Source: Longilinea arvoryzae
GTDB taxonomy: Bacteria > Chloroflexota > Anaerolineae > Anaerolineales > Anaerolineaceae
Direction of reading: 5' to 3'
Length of the DNA stretch: 64,000 nt
NCBI RefSeq assembly: GCF_001050235.1
Contig: NZ_DF967972.1
Coordinates: forward strand, 1,500,822-1,564,821
This document shows, one piece after another, positions 54,298-62,846 of the stretch. Both the position numbers and the translations under genes were made by a program. The notes beneath the pieces were generated by a model that made no database searches, was not told the DNA's origin, and saw only the letters and a list, made by a program, of their open reading frames with translations. Each line of letters begins with the position of its first letter. The stretch's first letter is position 1.

Positions 54298-55292
54298 CAG
54301 GCCGCAAATCCTTTCAGGGTTTCGAAAAAGGCATCCATGTTTTCGAGCGGCGTATCCAGCGGGAGGTCGCAGCCGGAGGATGGGATGAAGTTCCACCGGC
54401 CCTGGGCGAAACTCAACAATTCCTGGGCTTTTGCTTCCACCTCCTGGCGCGTGCCGCTCCGGAAAACCGCAGATGGATCCAGGTTGCCCGACAGGATCAC
54501 CTCTTCTCCGGCCTGGCTCAGGGCGGCCCGCATATCCATCGGCGCGCCGAAGTGAACGCCTGCGACGCCGGATTCGAGGATTTGGGGCAGGTGGACCAGC
54601 CTGGCGCCGCAGTTGTGCAGGATGATGGTGAAGTCGTCGGATTGAAGTTCGTCGACGATCCGGTGCACCCGAGCCGAGGAGAAACGCGCCAGGCCGCGCG
54701 GAGAAAGCAGACCGGCCGCCGGCTCGGCCAGGATGACGCCGTGAACGCCCTGCTGCTTGAAGGCGCACGCATATTCCAACACGAAATCGGTCGTTTTTTC
54801 GAGCAGTTCCTCCAGCAACTCGGGTTCGGCGGCGGATAATTCCAGGCTTTCGCTGACCCCGAAGATGCGCCCGGCCAGCGAAAAAGGCCCGATCAGCTCG
54901 CCCAGCACGGGCGATCCGTTGGTCAGCCGCACCAGGCGGCCGGCGGCTTCGAGGTGCACGCCGGTGCGCCGGTCGCCGGGGTGCGGAATGGGAAGCGCGC
55001 GGATTTCTTCGGCGGTCGTCGCGCGGCGGCCGGTGACGGTCGGTATTTCACCCTCTTCCATGCGAACGGAGCACCCAAAGGCTTCCGCCTCGGCGCTCAG
55101 GTCCATGGCGGTCAGCAAAACCGGTGTGTGGAAGCGCTCATGCAGCGCCAAAATCGCATCCACCTGCGCCCGCGGATTGGTGACCAGGTCCATGACGCTC
55201 GCGCCGGTGAGCTGCGTGCCGGGATAGACCGCGATCGGCATGCCCACTCGAGCGGGTGACTCCCTGATGAATCGGGAAAGGCGCGAACTCAT
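54297..55292 (-). CDS. UroD-family corrinoid methyltransferase (MtaA/MtbA-like), zinc site intact
   Basis: 331 aa, TIM-barrel uroporphyrinogen-decarboxylase fold. Contains H226-x-C228 in LHNCG and a later C308 in GCDLPLDTP. Together these match the zinc ligands that activate a thiol in methylcobamide:thiol methyltransferases. True UroD residues (N-terminal RQAGR) are absent, so haem synthesis is not its job. It overlaps the corrinoid-protein gene by 4 bp and is the obvious partner of that protein. An internal segment was copied into the left relic (54712-55031). Confidence 0.9.
   Translation of the reverse strand: MSSRLSRFIRESPARVGMPIAVYPGTQLTGASVMDLVTNPRAQVDAILALHERFHTPVLLTAMDLSAEAEAFGCSVRMEEGEIPTVTGRRATTAEEIRALPIPHPGDRRTGVHLEAAGRLVRLTNGSPVLGELIGPFSLAGRIFGVSESLELSAAEPELLEELLEKTTDFVLEYACAFKQQGVHGVILAEPAAGLLSPRGLARFSSARVHRIVDELQSDDFTIILHNCGARLVHLPQILESGVAGVHFGAPMDMRAALSQAGEEVILSGNLDPSAVFRSGTRQEVEAKAQELLSFAQGRWNFIPSSGCDLPLDTPLENMDAFFETLKGFAA
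54712..55031. repeat. right copy of the segmental duplication (part 2)
   Basis: Matches 40853-41172. In the intact operon it is separated from part 1 by about 2.04 kb; in the left copy the two parts are adjacent. Confidence 0.88.
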
Positions 55293-55933
55293 GCGGCCAG
55301 TCCCATCAGGCGCCTGGCCAGGGAGGCGGCCTGGCTGGCATCCGGTGAAAAGCCGTCCGCGCCGATCTCGGCGGCATACTTCTCCGTCACCGGGGCTCCG
55401 CCGACGATGATCTTGATCCCGTCCCGAACGCCGCCGTCTTTCAGGACCTGGATGGTCTTGCTCATATTGAGCATGGTGGTGGTCAACAGGGCCGACATGC
55501 CCACGATGTCGGGCCGATTCTGGCGAATGGCCTCCAGAAATTTCTCCGGGGCGACGTCGGTGCCGAGGTCGATAATCTGGAAACCGGCCCCTTCGAGCAT
55601 CATACTGACCAGATTCTTGCCGATGTCGTGCAGGTCGCCCTTGACGGTGCCGATGACGACCTTGCCGGCGGGCCGGATATCCTGGGCAATCAAAACCGGG
55701 CGCAGGATGGCCATTCCGGACTGCATGGCGCGGGCCGAGACCAGCATTTCCGGAACGAAATATTCGCCTTCTTCGAACAGCCGGCCGACTTCTTTCATGG
55801 CGGCGATCAGGCCTTCGTTCAGGATCGTTTCGGCATCCAACCCTTCGCCAATTGCCAGGCTGGTTTTCTCGCTGGCCTGTTTCGCGTTGCCCTGCACAAC
55901 TCCGGCATAGATTGCGGAAATGATGGGATTCAT
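55289..55933 (-). CDS. methyltransferase corrinoid protein (B12-binding, MtbC/MttC-like)
   Basis: 214 aa. A helical cap domain (1-88) precedes a Rossmann B12 domain (90-214) with the lower-ligand motif D100-x-H102-x2-G105 (KGDLHDIGKN), ILRPVLIAQ, and the later VGGAPVTEKYAAEIGADGF. It carries the methyl group on cobalt between substrate-specific and acceptor methyltransferases. It overlaps both neighbours by 4 bp. Confidence 0.95.
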   Translation of the reverse strand: MNPIISAIYAGVVQGNAKQASEKTSLAIGEGLDAETILNEGLIAAMKEVGRLFEEGEYFVPEMLVSARAMQSGMAILRPVLIAQDIRPAGKVVIGTVKGDLHDIGKNLVSMMLEGAGFQIIDLGTDVAPEKFLEAIRQNRPDIVGMSALLTTTMLNMSKTIQVLKDGGVRDGIKIIVGGAPVTEKYAAEIGADGFSPDASQAASLARRLMGLAA

Positions 55934-56997
55934 TTTTCCTCCGAGGTGTTCATCAAAGTCTGGTTCAACGGCGGGTAAAGGTATTCCAGGCCCGCAGGCA
56001 TGTCATTTCGCCAGGCGGTGTAGTTATGGCCGGTATGGGTCTCGTGGTAATCGATTGCGTAACCCTTTTGGCGCAGTAAATTCCACATGCGTAGATTGTC
56101 CGCGTACAGAAAATCGAAGCGGCCCACGTCCATCCAGACGCGGATGGGGGGAATTTCCGGCCGGTCGATCAAATCGAAGATCGAAAAATCCTCCTCGAAC
56201 ATGCAGAAGGCGCCTGCTTGGCATAGCACGGAGCCAAACATGCGCGGGTTGCGCAGACCGGTGTAGAGCGCCATCAGGCCGCCCATGGAAGCGCCCAGAA
56301 TCCCGTACGCTCCGGGGTGGGTTTGAACGTCGATCAACGGCATGTGCTCCTGGGCCAGCGGGACGACTTTATTCGTGATGAACGAAACCGTACTGTCGTT
56401 GCAGGCATATTCCACAAAACGGGCGGGTCCGGCGTTGGCTACCAGCGCCAGCGCCACGGGGCGGATGCGCCCGGCGGCCACCAGGTTGTCCACCACCTGG
56501 GTGATGGCGCCGCGGTGCAGGTAATCGGTGCCGTCATAGACCACCAGCAGCGGATACGGCCCGGGAGCGGCCGGCTGGTACAAAACGACCTCGCGGCGTA
56601 AATTCAAGAGCCGGATTTCGTCTTCTAGGCGAAAGCGCATCAATTCGCCCGCGCGGCTCCGTCGGCGGGTGAAGGGCGAGGGCGCGGCCTCCGGCATATA
56701 GAAATAATTGTTCCACGAGCCGGTGCCGTTGTTCACCTTATGCGGGTTCTTCGGATCCATGACCCGCTGGCCGTCCAGGATAAAGATGTATTCCATGTAG
56801 GTGTCGGCCGGGAAATCCAGGCTGACCTGCCAGCGACCTTTCCCCACGGGTTCAAGCGGTCTGGCGCTTTCAATTTCCCAGTTGTTGAAATCACCCATCA
56901 GGACCGGCGCGGCAGCGCCTTCCCAGGTGAACGTGGCGCGGCTGCCCTCCAGGGATGGATTGACTGCGTCGGGGTTGCGCATCTCATCTTTTTTCAT
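55930..56997 (-). CDS. enterochelin-esterase-like alpha/beta hydrolase with N-terminal glycan-binding E-set domain
   Basis: 355 aa. Residues about 15-105 form a CBM48/AMPK-type E-set domain (FTWEGAAAPVLMGDFNNW, RWQVSLDFPADTYMEYIF), usual in glycogen- and starch-active enzymes. The rest is an esterase-D/Fes-type hydrolase with nucleophile S237 in GASMGG, a likely acid in WMDVGRFDF and His in THTGHNYTAWR. No signal peptide, so cytosolic. It probably removes an acyl group from an imported oligosaccharide, which is an inference from the E-set domain and operon. Overlaps the corrinoid gene by 4 bp and follows GH13 by 3 bp. Confidence 0.88.
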   Translation of the reverse strand: MKKDEMRNPDAVNPSLEGSRATFTWEGAAAPVLMGDFNNWEIESARPLEPVGKGRWQVSLDFPADTYMEYIFILDGQRVMDPKNPHKVNNGTGSWNNYFYMPEAAPSPFTRRRSRAGELMRFRLEDEIRLLNLRREVVLYQPAAPGPYPLLVVYDGTDYLHRGAITQVVDNLVAAGRIRPVALALVANAGPARFVEYACNDSTVSFITNKVVPLAQEHMPLIDVQTHPGAYGILGASMGGLMALYTGLRNPRMFGSVLCQAGAFCMFEEDFSIFDLIDRPEIPPIRVWMDVGRFDFLYADNLRMWNLLRQKGYAIDYHETHTGHNYTAWRNDMPAGLEYLYPPLNQTLMNTSEEK

Positions 56998-57000
56998 CGA

Positions 57001-58791
57001 TCATGCCTGCCTTCCACAACGCAGCACCGCGCCTGAACAGGGGTGAAGTTGGAGCGAACCGGCCGGGATGGGGATATCGGCCGGACCTGTTGGGGTGGTG
57101 AATATCAGGCGGTCGAATTCCGGCGGAATTGGAAAATCACAATTTTCCGGGGAAAGGTTGAGAACGATCAGCAGCCGGTCTTCGCCGATCGAGCGCCGGT
57201 AAGCGATGGCATTCGTGGAGAAGGATTCCAATTCCCAGCCGCCGCGGCGGAGCGCTTTTTCACGCTGCCGCAACGCAGCCAACTGCCGGTAATACTGCAG
57301 CAGGTCCTCATTCTGACCGGCTCCCCACGGCATGGGCAGGCGAGCCTCTTCCAGTTTGCCGAACCCCCCGCGCCGGTCGCGGGTGGCGCGTTCCTGCGAT
57401 AGGCCGACCTCGGTGCCATAATAGATCAGCGGGGCGCCCGGCAGGGTAAACTGGCACAGCGCCGCCAGTTTGAGCGCTTCCGCGTTCCCGCCGGCAGCCC
57501 ACAGGAAACGGTCCATATCGTGATTGTCCAGGAAAGCCGGACGGGAGAACTCGGGCGGGAACTGGCTGAAATGACCGGCCAGGAAGGCGGCGAACTTGCC
57601 GGCGTTCCACTGGCGGGTGGCAAACGTCTGGCGGAAGGCCTCCAACAGCAAGAAATCCAGGCAGCCGTCCAGCAAACCGGTAAACACGATTTGCGCGTTT
57701 GGCGAGTCGACCACCTCGCCGAATACCCAGCAATCCGGGTTGGCTTTGCGGGTGGCCAGGCGAAAGTCAGCCCAAAAATCTGGCGCGGGACCGATCGAAT
57801 AATCCAGGCGCAGGCCGTCCACGCCGAAATTCAACCAGTACGCGGCTGCATCGCACATGTATTTGCGTGCGTCCGGGTTGCGCAGGTTGATTTTTGGCAT
57901 GGACCTGACGTTGAAAAAACACTCGTATTCATCCGGATAGTGGGTGAAGGTATACCAGTCGCGATAGGGACTGTTCGGATCCGAGATGGCGCTCTGGAAG
58001 GTGGCGTGCTGGTCCGACCAGTGATTGGGGACGAAGTCCAGGATGAGACGCATGCCGCGCGCGTGAAGTGTATCCAGAAGCCGGCGGAAATCCGCCTGGG
58101 TTCCCACAACGGGATCGATGCCGAAGTAATCGGTGGCGTTGTAGCGGTGGTGGTTCGGGCAGGGAAAGATGGGGCTCAGGTAGAGCGTGTTGACGCCCAG
58201 TTGTTGGAGGTAATCCAGCCGCTCGAGAATACCGGACAGGTCGCCGCCGTAGATTTCATCGATCGAGGCCACCTCATTCCAAGGCCGGCCTCCACCGCGC
58301 GCGAAGCGGTCCACCAGGATGTGGTAGATGACCGCATCCCGCGACCAATCCGGCGGTGCGAAGGTATCCACGCAGTAGGCGTAATAGGCGCCCTCATCGG
58401 CAAAGACCTCCGTTCCATCGGCGATCTGAACACCAATGCGGTAGCGGACGATGGTTTGGCCTTGCTGGCCGGGGAGGGCGCCGCTCCAGGTGTGGGTGAA
58501 GCCCCAGGTGATGTCATCCCATTCGGCGCCGGCCCGGCGCATGCCCACCACCTGCCCGTGGGTCGCCTTGCCCAGGCTGCCAACCGGGTCGGAGCCGTCG
58601 CTGGTAAAGTAAATCCAGGCCGCGGCCGCGCTCTCGGCGGCCCCGACGCTGACCGTCAGATTCACCGGCTGCCCGGGCAGCGGATCACGCGGCGAGCGCC
58701 CGGAAAGATGGGAAATGTGCAGATGGGAGCGGCGGTGATGCTCCACGCGCAGCGCTTCGGTGTCCATGCTGCCAAAGATGAAATCATCCAT
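57001..58791 (-). CDS. GH13 alpha-glucanase (neopullulanase/cyclomaltodextrinase-like)
   Basis: 596 aa. An N-terminal E-set domain (about 40-145) is followed by a TIM-barrel GH13 with all four conserved regions: DFVPNH (252-257), GLRLDY with nucleophile D330, GEVVDS with acid/base E359, and LDNHD with D425. A short C-terminal domain follows. No secretion signal, so it degrades imported maltodextrin-like oligosaccharides in the cytoplasm. It overlaps the upstream UroD-family gene by 8 bp. Exact specificity cannot be read from sequence. Confidence 0.93.
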   Translation of the reverse strand: MDDFIFGSMDTEALRVEHHRRSHLHISHLSGRSPRDPLPGQPVNLTVSVGAAESAAAAWIYFTSDGSDPVGSLGKATHGQVVGMRRAGAEWDDITWGFTHTWSGALPGQQGQTIVRYRIGVQIADGTEVFADEGAYYAYCVDTFAPPDWSRDAVIYHILVDRFARGGGRPWNEVASIDEIYGGDLSGILERLDYLQQLGVNTLYLSPIFPCPNHHRYNATDYFGIDPVVGTQADFRRLLDTLHARGMRLILDFVPNHWSDQHATFQSAISDPNSPYRDWYTFTHYPDEYECFFNVRSMPKINLRNPDARKYMCDAAAYWLNFGVDGLRLDYSIGPAPDFWADFRLATRKANPDCWVFGEVVDSPNAQIVFTGLLDGCLDFLLLEAFRQTFATRQWNAGKFAAFLAGHFSQFPPEFSRPAFLDNHDMDRFLWAAGGNAEALKLAALCQFTLPGAPLIYYGTEVGLSQERATRDRRGGFGKLEEARLPMPWGAGQNEDLLQYYRQLAALRQREKALRRGGWELESFSTNAIAYRRSIGEDRLLIVLNLSPENCDFPIPPEFDRLIFTTPTGPADIPIPAGSLQLHPCSGAVLRCGRQA

Positions 58792-59869
58792 GCGTTTCCA
58801 TCCCCCGCACCCAGCTCACCAGGTCCCTGCCTTCGGCGGCGTCGTCGACGGTGGCGGCATAGGTAATGTTGTAGGCGGCCGTGATCCGGGCATAGCTTGA
58901 CCTCAACTCGTCCGGGGTGCAGCCCACGGTGAGCGGAATGCCATTGCAGCGCGGCAGCAGGAAATCCAGCTTCTCGAACCCGCGCGGTACGTTGGGATCG
59001 TCGGAGATCTGCACGCCCAGGAGATGGTCGAGGCGGGTGATTTCCGGGATGGTGCGAACGCCCAACGAATGGGTGTGAATTTGCCCGTAACCGAAGGCGT
59101 CGATCACTTTCTGGGTGCAGGGACGCGCGAATTCGGCGTAGGTGCGCGGAGAGACCAGGCAGGCGATGTCTTCGGACATGCAGATGGTTCCCGGCATCAA
59201 CCAGGCGCCGGCGATATTGCCGCCGAAGTACAGGCCGGTGATGCTGCGCAGGCGTTTCGCCAGCCAGATGATGGCGTCCGCGCAGAAATCCAGAAAGGCA
59301 TGCACCAGATCGGGCGAGTCCATGAAATCGGTGAACAATTTTTCACCCCGCAGGGCATGCGCCAGGTCCAACGGCGAATAGTAGCCGCGGATGATCGGGA
59401 TCGGCCCATCCGATGTTTGCCTGACGAGATGGCGCATGGCGCGTTCCATCATGCGCACCCAGTAGGCGTCTTCCATCAGGGTGAGGTCTTTGAAATCCGC
59501 GAGGTTTTCGAGCACCGGGGCCGCCCAGGAGGTGTCCTCGGTGAAGACCACGTCACCCTTGATGAAGGCGCTGTACTCGCCGATGCCGAAGTTCGGGCCG
59601 AAGGTCGGGATCAGGTCATCCAGCACGTCCCGGTTGTATTCGAGGGAGAGGCTGTAATTGCGCAGGCACAAATCGAGATAATCTTCCATGTGCCGGTCGA
59701 AGTCGATGCTGTTGAGCGGCGGGACCGGTTCGCCGCCCGGCGCTGGCGCCAGTGCGTACACGGCGACGTAGCCGGGCCCTTTCGCCGCGTACATCGATTT
59801 GAAACGCTGCACCACTTCTTCCAGATTGGGTTTGTAATAATGGATTTCTTTGAACATTTGCATCTCCAT
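58784..59869 (-). CDS. UroD-family protein lacking the zinc-ligand Cys
   Basis: 361 aa, UroD-like TIM barrel. Where active members have H-x-C-G this protein reads HTHSLG (265-270), with Leu in place of Cys, and the later Cys motif is not obvious. It may bind a methylated substrate rather than activate a thiol, or be a non-metal variant. ATG at residue 1 or 5 (MFKEI) is possible. It overlaps GH13 by 8 bp and follows the next UroD gene by 5 bp. Confidence 0.85.
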   Translation of the reverse strand: MEMQMFKEIHYYKPNLEEVVQRFKSMYAAKGPGYVAVYALAPAPGGEPVPPLNSIDFDRHMEDYLDLCLRNYSLSLEYNRDVLDDLIPTFGPNFGIGEYSAFIKGDVVFTEDTSWAAPVLENLADFKDLTLMEDAYWVRMMERAMRHLVRQTSDGPIPIIRGYYSPLDLAHALRGEKLFTDFMDSPDLVHAFLDFCADAIIWLAKRLRSITGLYFGGNIAGAWLMPGTICMSEDIACLVSPRTYAEFARPCTQKVIDAFGYGQIHTHSLGVRTIPEITRLDHLLGVQISDDPNVPRGFEKLDFLLPRCNGIPLTVGCTPDELRSSYARITAAYNITYAATVDDAAEGRDLVSWVRGMETHG

Positions 59870-59874
59870 GAAAC

Positions 59875-60981
59875 CTAACGCGTTGAAAGGGCGATGATTT
59901 CATCCATCATGGCCAGGTAATTCGGCAGCGGCACGTAATCGGGAATCGAGTTGCCCGAGCCGATCGCAAAACGGCCGCGCGGACCGCACGTGTCCATCAA
60001 CTGGCACACCCGCGCGCGCACATCCGCCTGGCTGCCGGCGGAGAGGATGTTGATGTCCATGCCGCCCAGCACGCCAATTCGATGGCCGTATTTTTCCTGA
60101 AAGCGCTCCGCCGGAAGGATGGCGTCTTCGTAGGAATGCTTGGCGTCCAGGCGGACCGTATCGATCAGATCGGGCATGATCTTCTCCAGATTACCGCAGG
60201 AGTGCAGAAAATAGGGGACGCCGTGGGCGTGAGCCATTTCCGCGATCTGCTGATGCCAGGGAAGGAAATACTGGCGCAGCGCGGCCGGTGAAAGCAGGGT
60301 GGCGCTACGGAACCCCATGTCGTCGCCGGGAAAGATGGCGGCCAACCGGTCGATTTCCACGAGCTGGCGGTAAAAGGCAGCCTGGAGTTCGCCAACTTTT
60401 GTCACCACGGCCTGCACCAGGTCGGGCTGGTCGAAGAGCAGGTAGCATAACTTTTCGATGGAAAAAATCCACGAGACGCGTTCGAAAATGCCGCCGCCGT
60501 GCGCCAAGGCCAACCCCATCCCCTCGGGCAGATGCCGGCTCAAGTATTCGAAGGGGAAGAAATCGAATTCTTCGACCCGTGGGAAGGCGTACTTTTCGAA
60601 ATCCTCCCACGAAGAGATCAGGCCGCCGCTTTCATCTGCCCAGGCGCGATCGCGGCTCGAACCGGATACGGTGTTTCCGGTCACCCGTGACGAACCCGGA
60701 AAGGGCAGCGCGGCTTCGAAGCGCAGCATGGCGTACCCCATGCCGTGCCAGAAGGCGATCAGGTTATCGAGATAACGGGTCTGCGATTCGCGATCCGCCC
60801 CCGGAGAAACCCACTCGCGCCCCAAAACGCTCACGATCACGGCCTTGAGGACCGGTTCGTCCACGATGAATTCGACCGCCGGCGGGTGAGGAAGCTGCGA
60901 ACGCCCGAGCAGGTGATCGATAAAGCGGGTGATATCCGGCCGCGGGGTGAATGACGCCAGGTGAGGGTAGGAATCAAGCAT
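59875..60981 (-). CDS. UroD-family methyltransferase with HSCGN motif
   Basis: 368 aa, UroD-like fold. Contains H260-x-C262 in FLHSCGN, as in MtaA/MtbA-type proteins, and GSGNSIPDYVP near the C-terminus, a hallmark of the subgroup common in Chloroflexota and Clostridia sugar-related operons. The third zinc ligand is less clear than in the 54.3-kb protein. Placed directly after the ABC permeases (4 bp), suggesting action on the imported compound. Confidence 0.88.
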   Translation of the reverse strand: MLDSYPHLASFTPRPDITRFIDHLLGRSQLPHPPAVEFIVDEPVLKAVIVSVLGREWVSPGADRESQTRYLDNLIAFWHGMGYAMLRFEAALPFPGSSRVTGNTVSGSSRDRAWADESGGLISSWEDFEKYAFPRVEEFDFFPFEYLSRHLPEGMGLALAHGGGIFERVSWIFSIEKLCYLLFDQPDLVQAVVTKVGELQAAFYRQLVEIDRLAAIFPGDDMGFRSATLLSPAALRQYFLPWHQQIAEMAHAHGVPYFLHSCGNLEKIMPDLIDTVRLDAKHSYEDAILPAERFQEKYGHRIGVLGGMDINILSAGSQADVRARVCQLMDTCGPRGRFAIGSGNSIPDYVPLPNYLAMMDEIIALSTR

Positions 60982-60985
60982 GGAA

Positions 60986-61849
60986 TTAACCTTTAACCGC
61001 TCCCCAGGTGAGCCCCTGTACCAGGAAACGTTGCAGACTGTAGAAGGTGATCAAAATGGGCAGACAGGCCAGGATCGAGGCGGCCGCGAACATGGCCCAG
61101 TTGGCGGCGTAGGGCTGGTTGAAGAAACGCATGCCCAGGGCGACGGTGTAATTTTGTTTGCCGCTCATGACGATGCTGGCGAGCAGGTAATCGTTATAGA
61201 AAGTGATCAGGTTGAAGATGAAGATGACGGCCACCATCGGCATGGCCAGTGGCAGCGCAATCCGGGTGAAGGCCTGCCAACTGGTTGCGCCGTCGATATA
61301 GGCGGATTCTTCCAGGTCGCGTGGGATCGTATCGAAATAACCGCGCATCAGCCAGGCGTTGAAGGGGATGGTGGTGCCTCCGTAGACCAGGATCAGCCCG
61401 GTCAGGTGATTGATCTGCCCGATGGTCTGGAGGATTTTGTAGATGGCCACAATGGTCGCCGTGGCGGGGAGCATCTGGATCAGAATGAGAACGAGCAGCC
61501 CGTACCGCCTGCCTTTGAAGCGGAAACGCGAGAAAGCATAGGCCAGGGTAATCGTAAAGAAGAGGGCCAGCAACCCGCCGCCAACGCAGGCAATGACGCT
61601 GTTCTTGATCCAGAGGAGAAAATCCGTGTTGGCGAACAGATCGAGATAATGTTTGAAGGTCAGCGATTTGGGGATGATGGACGAAGTAAACAGTGAGGCT
61701 CCGGTGTTGAGGGAGGCGGTGATGATCCACAAAACCGGGAAAATGGTCAACAGGCAGGCCAGAATGAGGATCAGGCGGCTGATATTCGTCACCAGGCTGG
61801 TTTTCAGTTTACGCATGGATCGGGTCGGGGGTCTGGAGTTCGCCGTCAT
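60986..61849 (-). CDS. ABC sugar transporter permease (MalG type)
   Basis: 287 aa, six helices, with the MalG-type EAA loop EESAYIDGATSWQAFTRIALP that docks on the ATPase. Carbohydrate-uptake (CUT1) family. It overlaps the other permease gene by 4 bp. No ATPase gene is present in the operon, so a shared MsmK/MalK-type ATPase encoded elsewhere is expected. Confidence 0.94.
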   Translation of the reverse strand: MTANSRPPTRSMRKLKTSLVTNISRLILILACLLTIFPVLWIITASLNTGASLFTSSIIPKSLTFKHYLDLFANTDFLLWIKNSVIACVGGGLLALFFTITLAYAFSRFRFKGRRYGLLVLILIQMLPATATIVAIYKILQTIGQINHLTGLILVYGGTTIPFNAWLMRGYFDTIPRDLEESAYIDGATSWQAFTRIALPLAMPMVAVIFIFNLITFYNDYLLASIVMSGKQNYTVALGMRFFNQPYAANWAMFAAASILACLPILITFYSLQRFLVQGLTWGAVKG

Positions 61850-62781
61850 GCATCCACCTCTTTGAAAGCGCCGGTCAGTTTGGAGTTGAGCAGTGTCAGC
61901 CCACCCACGATGAAGAAGAGCAGCAAGCCGTTGGCAGCCGCCATACCGTAGTCGAAACTGGCCGAGCCAAACGCCATTTTGTACATATAGGTCGCCAGCA
62001 GATCGGTGGAACCCGCCAGCGTGGAGGTTTTAATGAACGGGCCGCCTTCCGTGAGCAGGAAGATGGTCCCGAAATTTCCAAATTGCATGGCAAAACCGGA
62101 GATCAACAGCGGCAGGGTGGCCGAGCGCAGCAGCGGAAAGGTGATGTGCCTGAAAGCCTGCCAGGAGGATGCGCCGTCCACCTTTCCCGCGTCGTATAAC
62201 TCCTCCGGGATGCCCTGCAGGGCTCCCAGGCAGGCGATCATCATGAACGGAAAAGCGAGCCAGATATTGACCAGCAAACAGGTGGCCCGCGCCCAGTTGG
62301 GGTCGATCAACCAGGGGACCGGATTCAGGCCGAAAGAACCGATCATGCGGTTGATGGGGCCGAAGGAGGAGTTGAAAAGGCCTCTCCAGGTGAGGATGGT
62401 AATCGTCGACGGCAGCGCCCAGGGAAGGATCAACAACATGCGGTAGACATTGCGTTCGCGAATGTTGCGGTTGTTGAGAAGCATTGCCAGGAAAAGACCG
62501 ATGGCGAATGAGAGCAGGATGGACAGGACGGACCAGAGAAACGTCCATGTGAAAACGCCGAGGAATTCGCCCTTCGCGCTGCCCACCAGAATACGGGCGA
62601 AATTTCCAAGGCCGATGAAGCGCCAATTCGAAAGGTGGGTGAGCGAGTAATTGGTGAAGGAGTAATAAATGGTGAACAGTCCGGGCAGAATCACCGCCAT
62701 GAACATGGCGAGCATCCCCGGGAGGATATACAGGTAAGGCGTCAGTCTGCTTTTCCGAATTTGGGTCTTGAAGAACGCCAT
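61846..62781 (-). CDS. ABC sugar transporter permease (MalF type)
   Basis: 311 aa from ATG 62781, which has GGAGG just upstream; the longer open frame is not needed. Six or seven helices starting TPYLYILPGMLAMFMAVILP, with the EAA loop EELYDAGKVDGASSWQAFRH. Partner of the MalG-type permease. Confidence 0.94.
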   Translation of the reverse strand: MAFFKTQIRKSRLTPYLYILPGMLAMFMAVILPGLFTIYYSFTNYSLTHLSNWRFIGLGNFARILVGSAKGEFLGVFTWTFLWSVLSILLSFAIGLFLAMLLNNRNIRERNVYRMLLILPWALPSTITILTWRGLFNSSFGPINRMIGSFGLNPVPWLIDPNWARATCLLVNIWLAFPFMMIACLGALQGIPEELYDAGKVDGASSWQAFRHITFPLLRSATLPLLISGFAMQFGNFGTIFLLTEGGPFIKTSTLAGSTDLLATYMYKMAFGSASFDYGMAAANGLLLFFIVGGLTLLNSKLTGAFKEVDA

Positions 62782-62846
62782 TTTGCCTCCTTCATCCCGC
62801 AGGCGCTGGATGGATCGACCACCCAGCGCCTGGCAACGAGGATTGC

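Noticed and set aside
57520..59878. 448- and 284-codon plus-strand frames opposite GH13 and UroD-family genes
   Set aside because: High-GC shadow frames; the minus-strand genes have complete active sites and operon spacing.
54297..60981. Haem biosynthesis uroporphyrinogen decarboxylase (hemE)
   Set aside because: The three UroD-fold proteins lack the HemE N-terminal signature and sit with corrinoid and sugar genes, not haem genes.
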